64,000 nucleotides of DNA, from the NCBI RefSeq assembly GCF_014651075.1, contig NZ_BMWE01000001.1, positions 620,001 through 684,000 of the forward strand, given 5' to 3'. The position numbers and the translations under genes were made by a program. This document shows positions 18,997 through 28,340 of this stretch, one piece after another. Under the pieces are notes generated by a model, which ran no database searches, was not told where the DNA came from, and worked only from the letters and a program-made list of their open reading frames with translations. Positions within the stretch are counted from its first letter, which is position 1; the number at the start of each line of letters is the position of its first letter. This DNA is from Streptomyces djakartensis (GTDB lineage Bacteria > Actinomycetota > Actinomycetes > Streptomycetales > Streptomycetaceae).

Positions 18997-19659
18997 ATGA
19001 CCGGCGCCGACTTCCTGACCGAGACCCGCACCTTCTACGACACCGTGGCCGAGGACTACGACGCCCACTTCGGCGACCACCTCGCGGCCAGGCCGCTGGA
19101 CCGGGGTCTGGTGGACGGTTTCGCCGCGCTGGTGGGCGAGGGGGGCGAGGTCGCCGACCTGGGGTGCGGGCCCGGGAGGCTGACGGCGTACCTGGCGTCC
19201 CGGGGGCTGTCGGTGTTCGGCCTCGATCTGTCGGAATCCATGCTCACCGTCGCCCGGCGCCAGAACCCCGGCCTGCGGTTCGAGCAGGGCTCGATGCTGG
19301 ACCTGGACCTGCCCGACAGCTCGCTCGACGGGGTCGTGTCCTGGTACTCGACCATCCACACCCCGGACGACCGGCTGCCCGGGGTCTTCGCCGAGTTCGC
19401 CCGCGTCCTGCGCACCGGGGGCCACCTGCTCGTCGCCTTCCAGGCCGGTGACGAGCCCAGCCGCCGCTACGAGGAGGCCTTCGGCCACCAGGTCGCACTC
19501 GACTTCCGGCGCCGCCGGCCGGAGCGGATCATCCCCCTGCTGGAAGCCACCGGTCTCGCCCTGCGCGCGCGATGCGTCCGCGAGCCGGACGAGGCACTCG
19601 GCGAGCCGACCGCCCAGGCGTTCCTGGTGGCCCGCAAGCGGCCCGAGGCAGCCTCCTAG
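18997..19659 (+). CDS. Class I SAM-dependent methyltransferase
   Basis: A 220-residue methyltransferase of the Methyltransf_11/25 type. Motif I is VADLGCGPGRLTAYL, an acidic residue of motif II follows in FGLDLSESML, and LPDSSLDGVVSWYSTIH is motif IV. The N-terminal FYDTVAEDYDAHF is the usual opening helix. Substrate unknown. The ATG at 18997 is used; the preceding gene ends 11 bp upstream. Confidence 0.88.
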   Translation: MTGADFLTETRTFYDTVAEDYDAHFGDHLAARPLDRGLVDGFAALVGEGGEVADLGCGPGRLTAYLASRGLSVFGLDLSESMLTVARRQNPGLRFEQGSMLDLDLPDSSLDGVVSWYSTIHTPDDRLPGVFAEFARVLRTGGHLLVAFQAGDEPSRRYEEAFGHQVALDFRRRRPERIIPLLEATGLALRARCVREPDEALGEPTAQAFLVARKRPEAAS

Positions 19660-19705
19660 CCGTTTTTGTACCGCTGGCGCGTTTCACACTCGGGGCTCCC
19701 CACGC

Positions 19706-20053
19706 TCAGCTGTAGTAAGCGATCTTCTCGTCGAGAACCTCCATGGCCCGGCACAGTGCCGCCACTCGCTGCTCCAGGGCGGCACGGCGCTCGCGGAGGA
19801 AGACGACCCGCTCCTGCGGGGAGTGCTCGGCACGCAGGATGGCGACGAACCCCCGCAGGTCCGCGATGCCGAGGCCGGCGTCGCGGAAGCACGTGACCAT
19901 GCCGATCCAGAAGAGGTCGTCCTCGGTGTACTCCCTGCGCCCGCCGGCGGAGCGCCGGATCGGGCCGATGAGGCCCTCGCGCTCGTAGTAGCGCAGCGTG
20001 TCGATGGACACACCGGCGCGGTCGGCGGCCGCCGCCGGGGTCAGGGTGATCAT
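19706..20053 (-). CDS. MerR-family regulator of the downstream-coded aldo/keto reductase operon
   Basis: A 115-residue regulator with the MerR winged helix at the N-terminus (VSIDTLRYYEREGLIGP, then RRYTEDDLFWIGM-like sequence) and a C-terminal dimerisation coiled coil. There are no metal-binding Cys, so it is of the SoxR-independent, drug/redox-sensing small MerR type. GAGGGGGC is upstream of the ATG at 20053. It follows the aldo/keto reductase gene by 22 bp on the same strand and likely controls it. Confidence 0.88.
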   Translation of the reverse strand: MITLTPAAAADRAGVSIDTLRYYEREGLIGPIRRSAGGRREYTEDDLFWIGMVTCFRDAGLGIADLRGFVAILRAEHSPQERVVFLRERRAALEQRVAALCRAMEVLDEKIAYYS

Positions 20054-20075
20054 GGAGCCCCCTCGGTTCATGGCG

Positions 20076-21014
20076 CTACCGCGCTTCGGCGAAGCGCGCC
20101 AGGTGCTCGTCGCTGAGCCGCACCCGGCGTGCGGCGAGTGCCTGCTCGATCTGCTCCACCCGGCTCGCGCCGACGATGGGATCGATCCCCTGCCGCATCA
20201 GCCAGGCCAGGACGACCTGGTTCCTCGTGGCCGAGAGCTCGCCGGCGACATCGTCCAGGACCGCGAGCACCCGGGCGGTCCCGGGGTGCTCGTAGGTGGG
20301 CGGCAGCGGCTTGTCCACGCGCTCGTAGGAACCCCAGATCAGGGAGCTGTACGACCAGACGGCAAGCCCCTCCGCGCGCGCGAGGTCCAGGTCCTCGGCG
20401 GCGAGCATGCGGTGGCCGGCCTCCGCGAGGGGGGTGAGCGGGCGGGGCTGGACGAGTGAGTGGCGCAGTTGCAGGGCCGTCCACGGTTCCACGCGCTGCT
20501 CCCGCGCGAGTGACCGGGCGCGCTCGACGCGCCAGGCGGCATGGTTCGCCGCCCCGATCCGCCGGGCCACTCCCTTCGAGACCAGCTCACCGAAGGCACC
20601 GACCGTCTCCTCCAGCGGCACAGTGCGGTCCTCGGCGTGGGCCCAGAGCAGATCGATGTGATCGACGCCCAGGCGTTCCAGGCTCTGCGCCACGCCGGTG
20701 TGGACGGCGCGGGCGGAGAGTCCTTCGGCGCTTTCCGGCCAGGAATGCGGAACGAGCGGGTTCTGGCGGACCTTCGTCGCGATCCGCACCGAGTCGCGCA
20801 TGCCGGGACGGGCCCGGAGCCACGCGCCGATGAGGCGCTCGCTGGCGCCGCCGACGCCACTGGGGTCGGCCCAGAAGGAGTAGCAGTTCGCGGTGTCGAG
20901 CCAGACACCACCGCCGGCGACGAACGAATCGAGGATCGCGAAGGCCCCGTCGGAGTCGACGCGGGTGCCGAAGTCCATGGTTCCCAGGACGATTTGACGA
21001 TCAGTCGGGTTCAT
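20076..21014 (-). CDS. Aldo/keto reductase
   Basis: NADPH-dependent oxidoreductase with an (alpha/beta)8 barrel, 312 residues. The catalytic tetrad is visible: Asp in WLDTANCYSFW followed by Tyr, Lys in RIATKVRQNP, and His in DLLWAHAED. The C-terminal cofactor-binding segment DPIVGASRVEQIEQAL is present. The extended group resembles the YdbC/AKR11-12 type. Substrate unknown. First gene of a two-gene unit with the MerR regulator. Confidence 0.92.
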   Translation of the reverse strand: MNPTDRQIVLGTMDFGTRVDSDGAFAILDSFVAGGGVWLDTANCYSFWADPSGVGGASERLIGAWLRARPGMRDSVRIATKVRQNPLVPHSWPESAEGLSARAVHTGVAQSLERLGVDHIDLLWAHAEDRTVPLEETVGAFGELVSKGVARRIGAANHAAWRVERARSLAREQRVEPWTALQLRHSLVQPRPLTPLAEAGHRMLAAEDLDLARAEGLAVWSYSSLIWGSYERVDKPLPPTYEHPGTARVLAVLDDVAGELSATRNQVVLAWLMRQGIDPIVGASRVEQIEQALAARRVRLSDEHLARFAEAR

Positions 21015-21136
21015 GCCGCCGATTGTCGGATCTGGAGCGCGCTCCAGGTCAAGAGCCGTCGTGGCGGGCGCCTGGCGCGGACAGGTCCGCAGGCCGCCGG
21101 CCGGCCCCTGCCGCCCTCGCCGTCCTCGCCGTCCTC

Positions 21137-22918
21137 CTACAGCGTCCCCGCGATGTCCTTCGCCGCGACGTACCCGAACGTCATCGCCGGGCCGATGGTC
21201 GAACCCGCGCCGGCGTAGCTGTGGCCCATGACGGCGGCGCTCGCGTTGCCGGCGGCGTACAGGCCCGGGATCACCGAGCCGTCGTCCCGCAGCACGCGGG
21301 CCCTGGCGTCCGTGCGCATGCCGCCCTTCGTGCCGAGGTCGCCGGGGACGATGCGGAAGGCGTGGTAGGGGGGCAGCCGGAGAGGGGCGAGGCAGGAGTT
21401 CGGGAGGACGGACGGGTCCGTGTAGTAGTGGTCGTAGGCGCTGTCGCCCCGGTGGAAGTCGGGGTCCTCGCCCTGCCGCGCCTGGGCGTTGAAGCGCTCG
21501 ACCGTGGTGCGCAGAGCCGCCGCAGGGACGCCGATCGACGTGGCCAGCGCGTCCAGGGTCCAGGCCTTGTGCGCGGCGCCCGAGTCGTACCAGGCGTCAG
21601 GGAGGGGAAGGACCGGCAGGACGTCCTTGAAGAGGTACCGGTTGCGGTAGTTCTGGTCGGTGATCAGCCAGGACGGGATGGCCGGTTCCGTGCCGTGGAC
21701 GTCGTACATGGTGTGGACGACGTCGCTGTAGGGGGCCGCCTCGTTGACGAAGCGTCTGCCCGAGCCGTTCACCAGCAGGCCGCCCGGGAGGGTCCGCTCG
21801 GCGAGGCAGAAGTACGGGTCGCCCGGGAGCGGGATCGCCGGCCCCCACCAGGCGTCGTCCATCAGGTCGAGGGCCGCGCCGAGCCGCTCACCGGCCCGGA
21901 TGCCGTCGCCGGTGTTCTCCTTCGCGCCGACCGTCCAGTCCGTGCCGATCGGCTGCCGCTGAAAGCGGGCCCGCATCGCCGCGTTGTGCTCGAAGCCGCC
22001 GGAACCGACGATCACGCCCCGGCGGGCCCGGAGCAGGCCCGGGACGCCGTCCCGGGTGACGACGGCTCCGGTGACCGTGCCCTTCTCGACGTGCAGGTCG
22101 GTCAGGGGCGTGTTCAGCCACACCGGCACGCCCGCGGACCGCAGCCCCGCACGCAGGCCGGCGGCCAGCGCCTGGCCCATGGTGAGCGGCTTCTCGCCGC
22201 GCAGCGCCGCGGCCGTGCCCCGGGCCAGACACCGCGCGGCCACGGCCGCCCCCTTGGCGTTGACCGCGGCCAGGGCGATCCACTTGTAGTCGGCGCTGAA
22301 GACGACCATGCCGGCGGGCACGTCCATGTACGGCGGGTTCAGACGGGCCAGCTCGGGGCCCAGGAGGTGGCCGTCGAGCTGGTCGGGCTCGATGGAGCGG
22401 CCGTTCGGGAGGCCGCCCGGCAGCTCGGGGTAGTAGTCGCTGTACCCCTCCATCCAGCGGAAGCGCAGGGGACTGCGGGCCATGACGTAGGAGATCACCG
22501 CCGGGCCGTGGGTGAGAAAGGCGCGCTGCCGGTCCGCGGGGACGTCCGGGCCGACGACGGCGGCGAGGTACGCGGCGGCCTTCGCGGGGGTGTCCGGGAC
22601 GCCGGCCGCGAGGACCACCGGGTTGTTCGGGATCCAGATCCCGGCGCCGGAGCGGGCCGTGGAGCCGCCAAAGGTCGGTGCCTTCTCCACGACCACACAG
22701 CTCAGCCCCTGCCCGGCGGCGGTCAGCGCGGCCGTCATCCCGGCCGCGCCGGACCCGATGACGACGACGTCGTACGTGCCGAGCGGGGGCAGGTCGGCGG
22801 CGCGGGCACCCTGCTGGACCCCGGCGGCGACCGCGAGTCCGGCACCCGCGGCACCGGCCAGCACTCGTCTTCGGGACGGGGCTTTGGAAGCCGCCGCTGA
22901 GTTGCTGCTCGTGGTCAT
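21137..22918 (-). CDS. Tat-exported FAD-dependent dehydrogenase resembling 3-ketosteroid delta-1-dehydrogenase
   Basis: A 593-residue flavoprotein. Residues 14-32, SRRRVLAGAAGAGLAVAAG, form a twin-arginine signal, so a folded, FAD-loaded enzyme is predicted outside the membrane. The FAD motif is VVVIGSGAAGMTAAL. The C-terminal AAGNASAAVMGHSYAGAG and IGPAMTFGYVAA closely match KstD, including the Gly-Gly/Tyr region; GYSDYYPELPGG is also KstD-like. Family members oxidise 3-ketosteroids or act as flavocytochrome-type reductases, and the true substrate is unknown. The ATG at 22918 places the Tat motif correctly. No steroid-degradation genes adjoin it. Confidence 0.82.
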   Translation of the reverse strand: MTTSSNSAAASKAPSRRRVLAGAAGAGLAVAAGVQQGARAADLPPLGTYDVVVIGSGAAGMTAALTAAGQGLSCVVVEKAPTFGGSTARSGAGIWIPNNPVVLAAGVPDTPAKAAAYLAAVVGPDVPADRQRAFLTHGPAVISYVMARSPLRFRWMEGYSDYYPELPGGLPNGRSIEPDQLDGHLLGPELARLNPPYMDVPAGMVVFSADYKWIALAAVNAKGAAVAARCLARGTAAALRGEKPLTMGQALAAGLRAGLRSAGVPVWLNTPLTDLHVEKGTVTGAVVTRDGVPGLLRARRGVIVGSGGFEHNAAMRARFQRQPIGTDWTVGAKENTGDGIRAGERLGAALDLMDDAWWGPAIPLPGDPYFCLAERTLPGGLLVNGSGRRFVNEAAPYSDVVHTMYDVHGTEPAIPSWLITDQNYRNRYLFKDVLPVLPLPDAWYDSGAAHKAWTLDALATSIGVPAAALRTTVERFNAQARQGEDPDFHRGDSAYDHYYTDPSVLPNSCLAPLRLPPYHAFRIVPGDLGTKGGMRTDARARVLRDDGSVIPGLYAAGNASAAVMGHSYAGAGSTIGPAMTFGYVAAKDIAGTL

Positions 22919-23097
22919 GGCCGCTCCAGCCCGAGAGGAACGCGAAGGGGTGGGGAATGTCGCGCGCGGGCCTCGCGAAGTCAAGAGCCGTGCCGGTGCG
23001 GCGAGTTCGGATCCGGTCACGGGAGGCGGACACGGCCCGGCAGGGTCTCGGCGGTCGGCCGGCATCCTCTCGACATGGCATGCGTCCGGCAGATCGG

Positions 23098-23395
23098 TCA
23101 GCAGATCCGCCGGTAGGGCAGCTTGGGGAGATAAGCCTGCCAGTCCTCTCGGGAGAGGCTCCGGCCGACTCGTTGGCAGACCCGCGCGGCTCCAGGCCCG
23201 GGGCTGACGGTATGTGTTCGCAACGGCGTGTGTGTGCCCAGGGTTTTGAGGGTGGTGCCATCTCGGCTGAACGCGAGAGCCAGGACCGCGTCACCAGTGC
23301 CGGATACGGCGGAGCGGCGGGGCAGTGGTGAGGTGATGTCCCATATCTGGATGGTGCCGTGGGAGCCGGCCACCGCCAGCATTCGGCTGTCTGGG
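23098..23395 (-). pseudogene. C-terminal remnant of a WD40-repeat protein
   Basis: The frame encodes one last WD40 blade (MLAVAGSHGTIQIWDI, then AVLALAFSRDGTTLKTLG) and the tail CQRVGRSLSREDWQAYLPKL, the standard end of large Streptomyces WD40 proteins. Upstream the frame reaches a stop within about 30 codons and no start or earlier blades exist. Homology stops at about 23390-23395, exactly where the divergent signal-peptidase frame loses its N-terminus. A deletion remnant. Confidence 0.7.
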
Positions 23396-23855
23396 GGGCG
23401 TACTTCTGGCGCGGCGCCGCTTCGCAGTGATCACCGTCGCCGGTGTCAGCATGGAACGCGCCTATCGCAACGGCGACCGGGTGCTGGTTCGGCGGCTCAG
23501 CCGCAACGGGGTCCCTGACATCGGCAGAGGCGGCGTCGTCGTCGCAGCGTGGCGACCGCCCTCCGGTGATCCGCCGGGAGCCCTGGTGACGCGCGGAGAG
23601 GCTACCCGGCCGGCCAGTAGGCCACCCGGTGCCCATGGCTGGATGATCAAGCGCGTCGTGGCAGGCCCCGGCGACCCGGTTCCCGCGGGTCTGGGACCCG
23701 CCCTTGCCGCCAGGGCCGGGAAGCCGGTACCGCAGGACCGGTTCGTGCTCCTCGGCGACAACGCCGCTCACAGCCACGACTCCCGCCACACCGGATTCGT
23801 CCAACGCGGCGACATCCTGGCAGTGGTGGTCCGCAGGCTCACCCGCCCCCGATGA
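23385..23855 (+). pseudogene. N-terminally truncated S26 signal peptidase
   Basis: Type I signal peptidase-like sequence. The catalytic Ser is in VAGVSMERAYRNGDRVLV, the Lys in WMIKRVVAGPGDPV, and the box LLGDNAAHSHDSRH is intact. The end of a membrane helix (GCLGGVLLARRRFAV) can be read in frame upstream but there is no start codon for it; the first possible start, the GTG at 23427, lies inside the protein core and leaves no membrane anchor. It is therefore probably inactive, although a 142-residue soluble product could be made. Confidence 0.6.
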
Positions 23856-23875
23856 GGATGAGGCTCGACGACGGC

Positions 23876-24994
23876 CTACTCGAGCCCGATCGCCGCGCAG
23901 TCCGCCTTGTACTGCGGGGTGCAGATGTCCTTGACGGTGTAGACGCCGTCCGTGATCACCGTCTCCTTGATGTTGTCCTTGGTGAGGGCGACCACCGGCA
24001 CCAGCATCGCCGGGATGTTCTTCTTCGTGGGGCTGTCGACGGTGTCCCGGGTCAGTGCGGCGAACTCGATCGAGCGGTCCTGCACCTTGGCCACCGCGAT
24101 CTTCGCGGCGTTCGTGGCCTCCAGCAGGAAGGACTTGTACACCGTCATGTACTGCTTCCCCGCCACGACCCGCTGCACGGCGTCCAGGTTGGCGTCCTGC
24201 CCGGTCACCGGCGGAATCCTCGTGGCACCGGCCTCCTCGAGCGCCTCGATGACGGCGCCCGCCATGCCGTCGTTGGCGGAGTACACGGCGGCGATGTCGT
24301 TCAGCCCGACGGCCTTGATCGCCTTCTTCATGTTCGCCTTGGCGACGGAGGGCTTCCACTCCGTGGTGTCGTACTGCTCGACGATGTCCACCTGGCCCTG
24401 GAGTTCGCTCAGCGCGCCGTCCTTGAACCGTGCCGTGTTGGGGTCGCCGGGGTCGCCGTTCATCATGACGACCTTGCTGTTCTTGGCCTTGTCGCCGAGT
24501 TCGCCCGTGATGGCGCGGCCCTGCACCTGTCCGACGAGTTCGTTGTCGTGCGAGACGTACGCGTCGATGGGGCCTTCGGCGAGCCGGTCGTAGGCGATGA
24601 CCGGGATGCCGGCGTCCTTGGCCTTCCGTACGTCCGTCGCGATCGTCTTGGAGTTGAGCGCGTCGACCAGGATGACGTCGACCTTGTCGTCGATCATCTT
24701 CTGGAACTGCTCGCTCTGTCTGGTGACGCTCGCCTCGGCGTTGGCGTAGCGGACCTCGCCCTGGTTCTCGGTGAGGGAGGCGACCTCACGCTTGATCAGC
24801 GGGTAGTCGAACTTCTCGAAGCGTGCCGTGTCCCGGTCGGGCAGCAGCAGACCCACCGTGATGTCGTTGCCCTTCTTCACCGCGGAGTCGTCACTTCCGC
24901 CGCCGCACGCGGCGAGGGACAGGGCCGATACCGAGACCGCCAGAGCTATGCAGAGGGGACGGGGAGCGGTCCGGCGGGTGGTGCGCGCTATCAC
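23876..24994 (-). CDS. Sugar ABC transporter substrate-binding lipoprotein (XylF/RbsB family), orphan
   Basis: A 372-residue periplasmic-binding-protein-like receptor. The signal peptide ends in lipobox LSLAAC, then a Gly/Ser linker. The type 1 binding fold is clear: ITVGLLLPDRDTARFEKFDYP, DVILVDALNSKTI, GIPVIAYDRLAEG and AAVYSANDGMAGAVI, all like xylose-binding protein. GGAAGG lies eight bases before the GTG at 24994. No permease or ATPase gene is adjacent on either side, so it must share a transporter encoded elsewhere or act as a sensor. Confidence 0.9.
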   Translation of the reverse strand: MIARTTRRTAPRPLCIALAVSVSALSLAACGGGSDDSAVKKGNDITVGLLLPDRDTARFEKFDYPLIKREVASLTENQGEVRYANAEASVTRQSEQFQKMIDDKVDVILVDALNSKTIATDVRKAKDAGIPVIAYDRLAEGPIDAYVSHDNELVGQVQGRAITGELGDKAKNSKVVMMNGDPGDPNTARFKDGALSELQGQVDIVEQYDTTEWKPSVAKANMKKAIKAVGLNDIAAVYSANDGMAGAVIEALEEAGATRIPPVTGQDANLDAVQRVVAGKQYMTVYKSFLLEATNAAKIAVAKVQDRSIEFAALTRDTVDSPTKKNIPAMLVPVVALTKDNIKETVITDGVYTVKDICTPQYKADCAAIGLE

Positions 24995-25102
24995 TGGTGG
25001 TGCCTTCCGAGGGGGAGCATCGCGACGAGGAGGTGGCTGAAAGCCAACGGGGAGACACCGTGTGTCGTCAAGCAGCACGTGTGAAGAGATGGCAAAAGTG
25101 AC

Positions 25103-27022
25103 TCATCGGGTGTACAGCCCCTCCACTTCCGCGGCGAACGCGCGCATCACGGCCTGGCGGCGGAGCTTCATCGACGGGGTCAGGTGGCCTGCCTCCTCGG
25201 TGAAGTCCTCGGGGAGGATCGCGAAGCGGCGGATGGACTCGGGGCGGGAGACCAGCTTGTTGGCCTCGTCGACGGCGCGCTGGAGGACGGAGCGGAGTTC
25301 CTCGTCGTCGACGAGGAGCTTCGGCGGCACGGGGTGTTTGCCGTTCATCTGGCGCCAGTGGGTGACGCCGTCCGGGTCGAGGGTGATGAGGGCGGCGACG
25401 TAGGGGCGGCCGTCGCCCAGGACGAGGCACTGGGAGATCAGGGGGTGGGAGCGCAGCCAGTTCTCCAGCGGTGCCGGGGCGACGCTCTTGCCGCCCGCGG
25501 TGATGAGGAGTTCCTTCTTGCGGCCGGTGATCGTGAGGTAGCCCTCGTCGTCCAGTTCGCCGAGGTCTCCGGTGGCGAGCCAGCCGTCGGGGGCGGCGGG
25601 GACGACACCGCCGGCCTGGGGGTCCCAGTAGCCGCGCAGCACGTGGTCGCCGGCGACGAGGATCTCGCCGTCGGCGGCGATCCGGACGCGGGTGCCGGGC
25701 AGTGGCCAGCCGACCGTGCCGAGGCGGGGCTTGAGGGGTGGGGTGACGGTCGCCGCGGCGGTCGTCTCCGTCAGGCCGTAGCCCTCGAAGATCTCGATGC
25801 CGGCGCCGGCGTAGAACGCGGCGAGGCGCCGGCCCAGCGGTGAACCGCCGCAGATCGCGTAGCGGACCCTGCCGCCCATGGCGGTGCGGATACGGCGGTA
25901 GACCAGCGGGTCGTAGAAGAGGCGGGCGGCCTTGAGGGCGTGGGAGGGGCCGGATCCGGTGCCGGTCTGCTGGGCCTCCACCGCCTCTGCGTAGCGCTGC
26001 GCGACCGACACGGCACGGTCGAACGACGCCACGCGGCCGCCCGCTTCGGCCTTGGCGCGGGCCGCGTTGAACACCTTCTCCAGCATGTACGGGATGGCCA
26101 GCAGACAGGTCGGCCGGAAGCTCGCCAGGTCCGGCAGCAGGTCGGTCGCCTTGATGCTCGGGGCGTGGCCCAGCCGTACGCGGGCGCGGACGCAGGCGAT
26201 GGCCACCATGCGGCCGAAGACGTGGGACATGGGCAGGAACAGCAGGACCGAGGCCTCTTCGCTGGTCTTCGCCCGGAAGACGGGGTAGAGCAGCTCGATC
26301 GCGTTGTCCACCTCGGCGAAGAAGTTGCCGTGGGTGAGGACGCAGCCCTTGGGGCGGCCCGTGGTGCCGGAGGTGTAGATGAGGGTGGCGAGCGTGTCGG
26401 GGCCCGACATGCCGCGCCGCACCTCGACCTCCTGGTCGGGCAGGTGCGCACCGGCTTCGACGAGCCGGTCCAGGTGTCCCTTCTCCACGATCCACAGGTG
26501 CTTGAGGTCGGGCAGGCGTTCGCGTTCCGGGCCGAGCGCGGCGGCCTGCCCGGCGGTCTCGGTGATCAGCGCGACCGCGCCGGAGTCCTGGAGGATCCAG
26601 CGGGCCTGGAAGACGGAGGAGGTGGGGTAGATCGGGACGGTGACCAGCCCGGCCGACCAGGCCGCGAAGTCCAGGACCGTCCACTCGTAGATCGTGCGGG
26701 CCATCACGGCGACCCGGTCGCCCGGTGTCAGACCCTCGGCGATCAGCCCCTTCGCCACGGCCAGCACCTGCCCCGCGAACTCGGCCGCCGTGACGTCGCT
26801 CCAGTGGCCGTCGGCGTCCTTGCGGCTGAGCGCCACGGCGTCCGGGTCCGCGCTCGCGTTGTCGAAGGGCAGGTCGGCGAGCGACCCGTGGGTCCACGGC
26901 GCCGCCAGCGGCGGTACGGACGCCTCCCGCACGACCCCGTCCAGCCGCCGCGTCTCGGGCTCGACCAGGACCGGTCCGCCGTACGGGTCGCCGTAGGCGG
27001 AGGGGGAAGGGACAGGGGACAC
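25103..27022 (-). CDS. Long-chain fatty acid-CoA ligase (AMP-binding)
   Basis: A 639-residue ANL-superfamily ligase that activates a fatty acid with ATP and loads it on CoA. The P-loop is IYTSGTTGRPKGCV, the Tyr/Gly motif is EGYGLTE, and ATGDLGELDDEGYL and TGRKKELLITAGGK carry the hinge Asp and the C-terminal Lys region. It belongs to the FadD15-like (Faa) group. The GTG at 27022 has GGAG seven bases upstream. It is divergent from a MaoC-type hydratase gene with a 319-bp shared promoter region. Confidence 0.92.
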   Translation of the reverse strand: MSPVPSPSAYGDPYGGPVLVEPETRRLDGVVREASVPPLAAPWTHGSLADLPFDNASADPDAVALSRKDADGHWSDVTAAEFAGQVLAVAKGLIAEGLTPGDRVAVMARTIYEWTVLDFAAWSAGLVTVPIYPTSSVFQARWILQDSGAVALITETAGQAAALGPERERLPDLKHLWIVEKGHLDRLVEAGAHLPDQEVEVRRGMSGPDTLATLIYTSGTTGRPKGCVLTHGNFFAEVDNAIELLYPVFRAKTSEEASVLLFLPMSHVFGRMVAIACVRARVRLGHAPSIKATDLLPDLASFRPTCLLAIPYMLEKVFNAARAKAEAGGRVASFDRAVSVAQRYAEAVEAQQTGTGSGPSHALKAARLFYDPLVYRRIRTAMGGRVRYAICGGSPLGRRLAAFYAGAGIEIFEGYGLTETTAAATVTPPLKPRLGTVGWPLPGTRVRIAADGEILVAGDHVLRGYWDPQAGGVVPAAPDGWLATGDLGELDDEGYLTITGRKKELLITAGGKSVAPAPLENWLRSHPLISQCLVLGDGRPYVAALITLDPDGVTHWRQMNGKHPVPPKLLVDDEELRSVLQRAVDEANKLVSRPESIRRFAILPEDFTEEAGHLTPSMKLRRQAVMRAFAAEVEGLYTR

Positions 27023-27341
27023 GGGCTGCTCCTGGGGCGTGCAGTGGAGAACTGCTTGCTGCCTGACGTACGTGCCTCGCACGCCGAGGCGCTCAACCGG
27101 CTGAACCCGCAGAAAGGGGTTACTCGCGGTAGGAACCGGATCGTACGGCCCGCACGTGGGGAGTATGTGCGGGTTCGGGGATGGTCCGGAGCCGGGCCTG
27201 TGCATTCTCGGGGATCAAGTGAGGTTCCTTCAGGTTCGGTGGGGCCACAGGGGCCGCGACGCGGCATTACCCCCGGTAACCTGACTTCGGGGTAAGAAGT
27301 GCGCCCCTTCACCAGGCCGCCGTCGAAGCTGGGAGTTGCCC
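27023..27341. other. Divergent intergenic region, acyl-CoA ligase / MaoC
   Basis: No gene is visible. It should hold both promoters. It contains an operator-like palindrome TTACC-CCC-GGTAA at 27267-27279, part of a wider TTACCCC (27267-27273) / GGGGTAA (27289-27295) inverted repeat close to the MaoC start, of the kind bound by TetR-family regulators. A TetR gene lies 1 kb downstream. Confidence 0.35.
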
Positions 27342-28187
27342 ATGGCCGACGCCCCTCTCGTCCTCACCCAGCGCCCTCCCCTGCTCCCGCTGCTCGCCCG
27401 CGGGGCCCTGCTGTCCCCCTTCAAACGGCCCTCCGCCGACGCGGAGTTCCCGCGCACCCGGCTGGTCCTGCCCGGTCTGCGCGTCGACCTCGCACGGCTG
27501 TCGGCGTACGAGCGGGTCTGCGGATTCCCGACCGGGGAGGACGCGCTGCCGCTGACCTACCCGCACGTGCTGGGATTCCCCCTGGCCATGCGGCTGATGA
27601 GCGGCCGTGACTTCCCGCTGCCGCTGCTGGGCCTGGTCCACACGTCGATCACGGTCGTCCGGCACCGGGGGATCCCGGCCACCGGCTCCTATCAACTCAC
27701 CACTCATGTCGAGGGGTTGGCACCGCACCGGCGCGGCACGGAGGCGACGGTCGTCACCGAGATGCGCGAAGGCGGCGAGCTCGTATGGGAGTCGAGCAGC
27801 ACGTACCTCGCCCGGCACCGCACGCGGCGACCCGCCGGCGCCCACGGGAAGGACGCAGCGAAGCCACTGCCCGCCGTCGCCGAGTGGCGGCTCGCCGAGG
27901 ACGCCGGACGGCGCTACGCGGCGGCGTCGGGCGACCGCAACCCGATCCACCTCCACCCGCTCACCGCCCGCCTGTTCGGCTTTCCCCGGGCCATCGCCCA
28001 CGGCATGTGGACGCTGGCCCGCTGCCTCGCCGCACACGGCGCCCCGGAATCCTGCCGCGTCCGGGCGGAGTTCCGAGCGCCGGTCCTGTTGCCGGGGTCG
28101 GTGACGTACGGGGCCGGCGACGGCCGGTTCGAGCTGCGGGGCCGGGGGAACCGCCTGCATGTGGCCGGGAGTGTGTTCCCGGCCTGA
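27342..28187 (+). CDS. MaoC-family double-hotdog dehydratase
   Basis: A 281-residue protein with two hotdog halves; the second carries the hydratase motif YAAASGDRNPIHLHPLTARLFGF, with the catalytic Asp and His, followed by AIAHGMW. The first half lacks them, as in eukaryotic-type (R)-specific enoyl-CoA hydratase 2. GGGAG lies six bases before the ATG at 27342. Together with the divergent acyl-CoA ligase it suggests fatty-acyl-CoA metabolism. The substrate chain length is unknown. Confidence 0.88.
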   Translation: MADAPLVLTQRPPLLPLLARGALLSPFKRPSADAEFPRTRLVLPGLRVDLARLSAYERVCGFPTGEDALPLTYPHVLGFPLAMRLMSGRDFPLPLLGLVHTSITVVRHRGIPATGSYQLTTHVEGLAPHRRGTEATVVTEMREGGELVWESSSTYLARHRTRRPAGAHGKDAAKPLPAVAEWRLAEDAGRRYAAASGDRNPIHLHPLTARLFGFPRAIAHGMWTLARCLAAHGAPESCRVRAEFRAPVLLPGSVTYGAGDGRFELRGRGNRLHVAGSVFPA

Positions 28188-28301
28188 CGGACTGGCGGGG
28201 TGCCGCCGACATGTCGCGTGCGGGGCGACGAGCCGGGAGCCGACACCATGACGCGCCGACCGGTTCCCCGGTCGCCGGCGACGGGCCTCATCGGCCTCCG
28301 C

Positions 28302-28340
28302 AGGGCGGGAGGGTCCCGCTCCCCGGGGCCCTCCCGCCCT
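28302..28340. terminator. Bidirectional hairpin between MaoC and TetR genes
   Basis: A perfect 12-bp stem, AGGGCGGGAGGG (28302-28313) against CCCTCCCGCCCT (28329-28340). It lies between convergent genes and its right arm overlaps the stop codon of the TetR gene. Confidence 0.7.
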
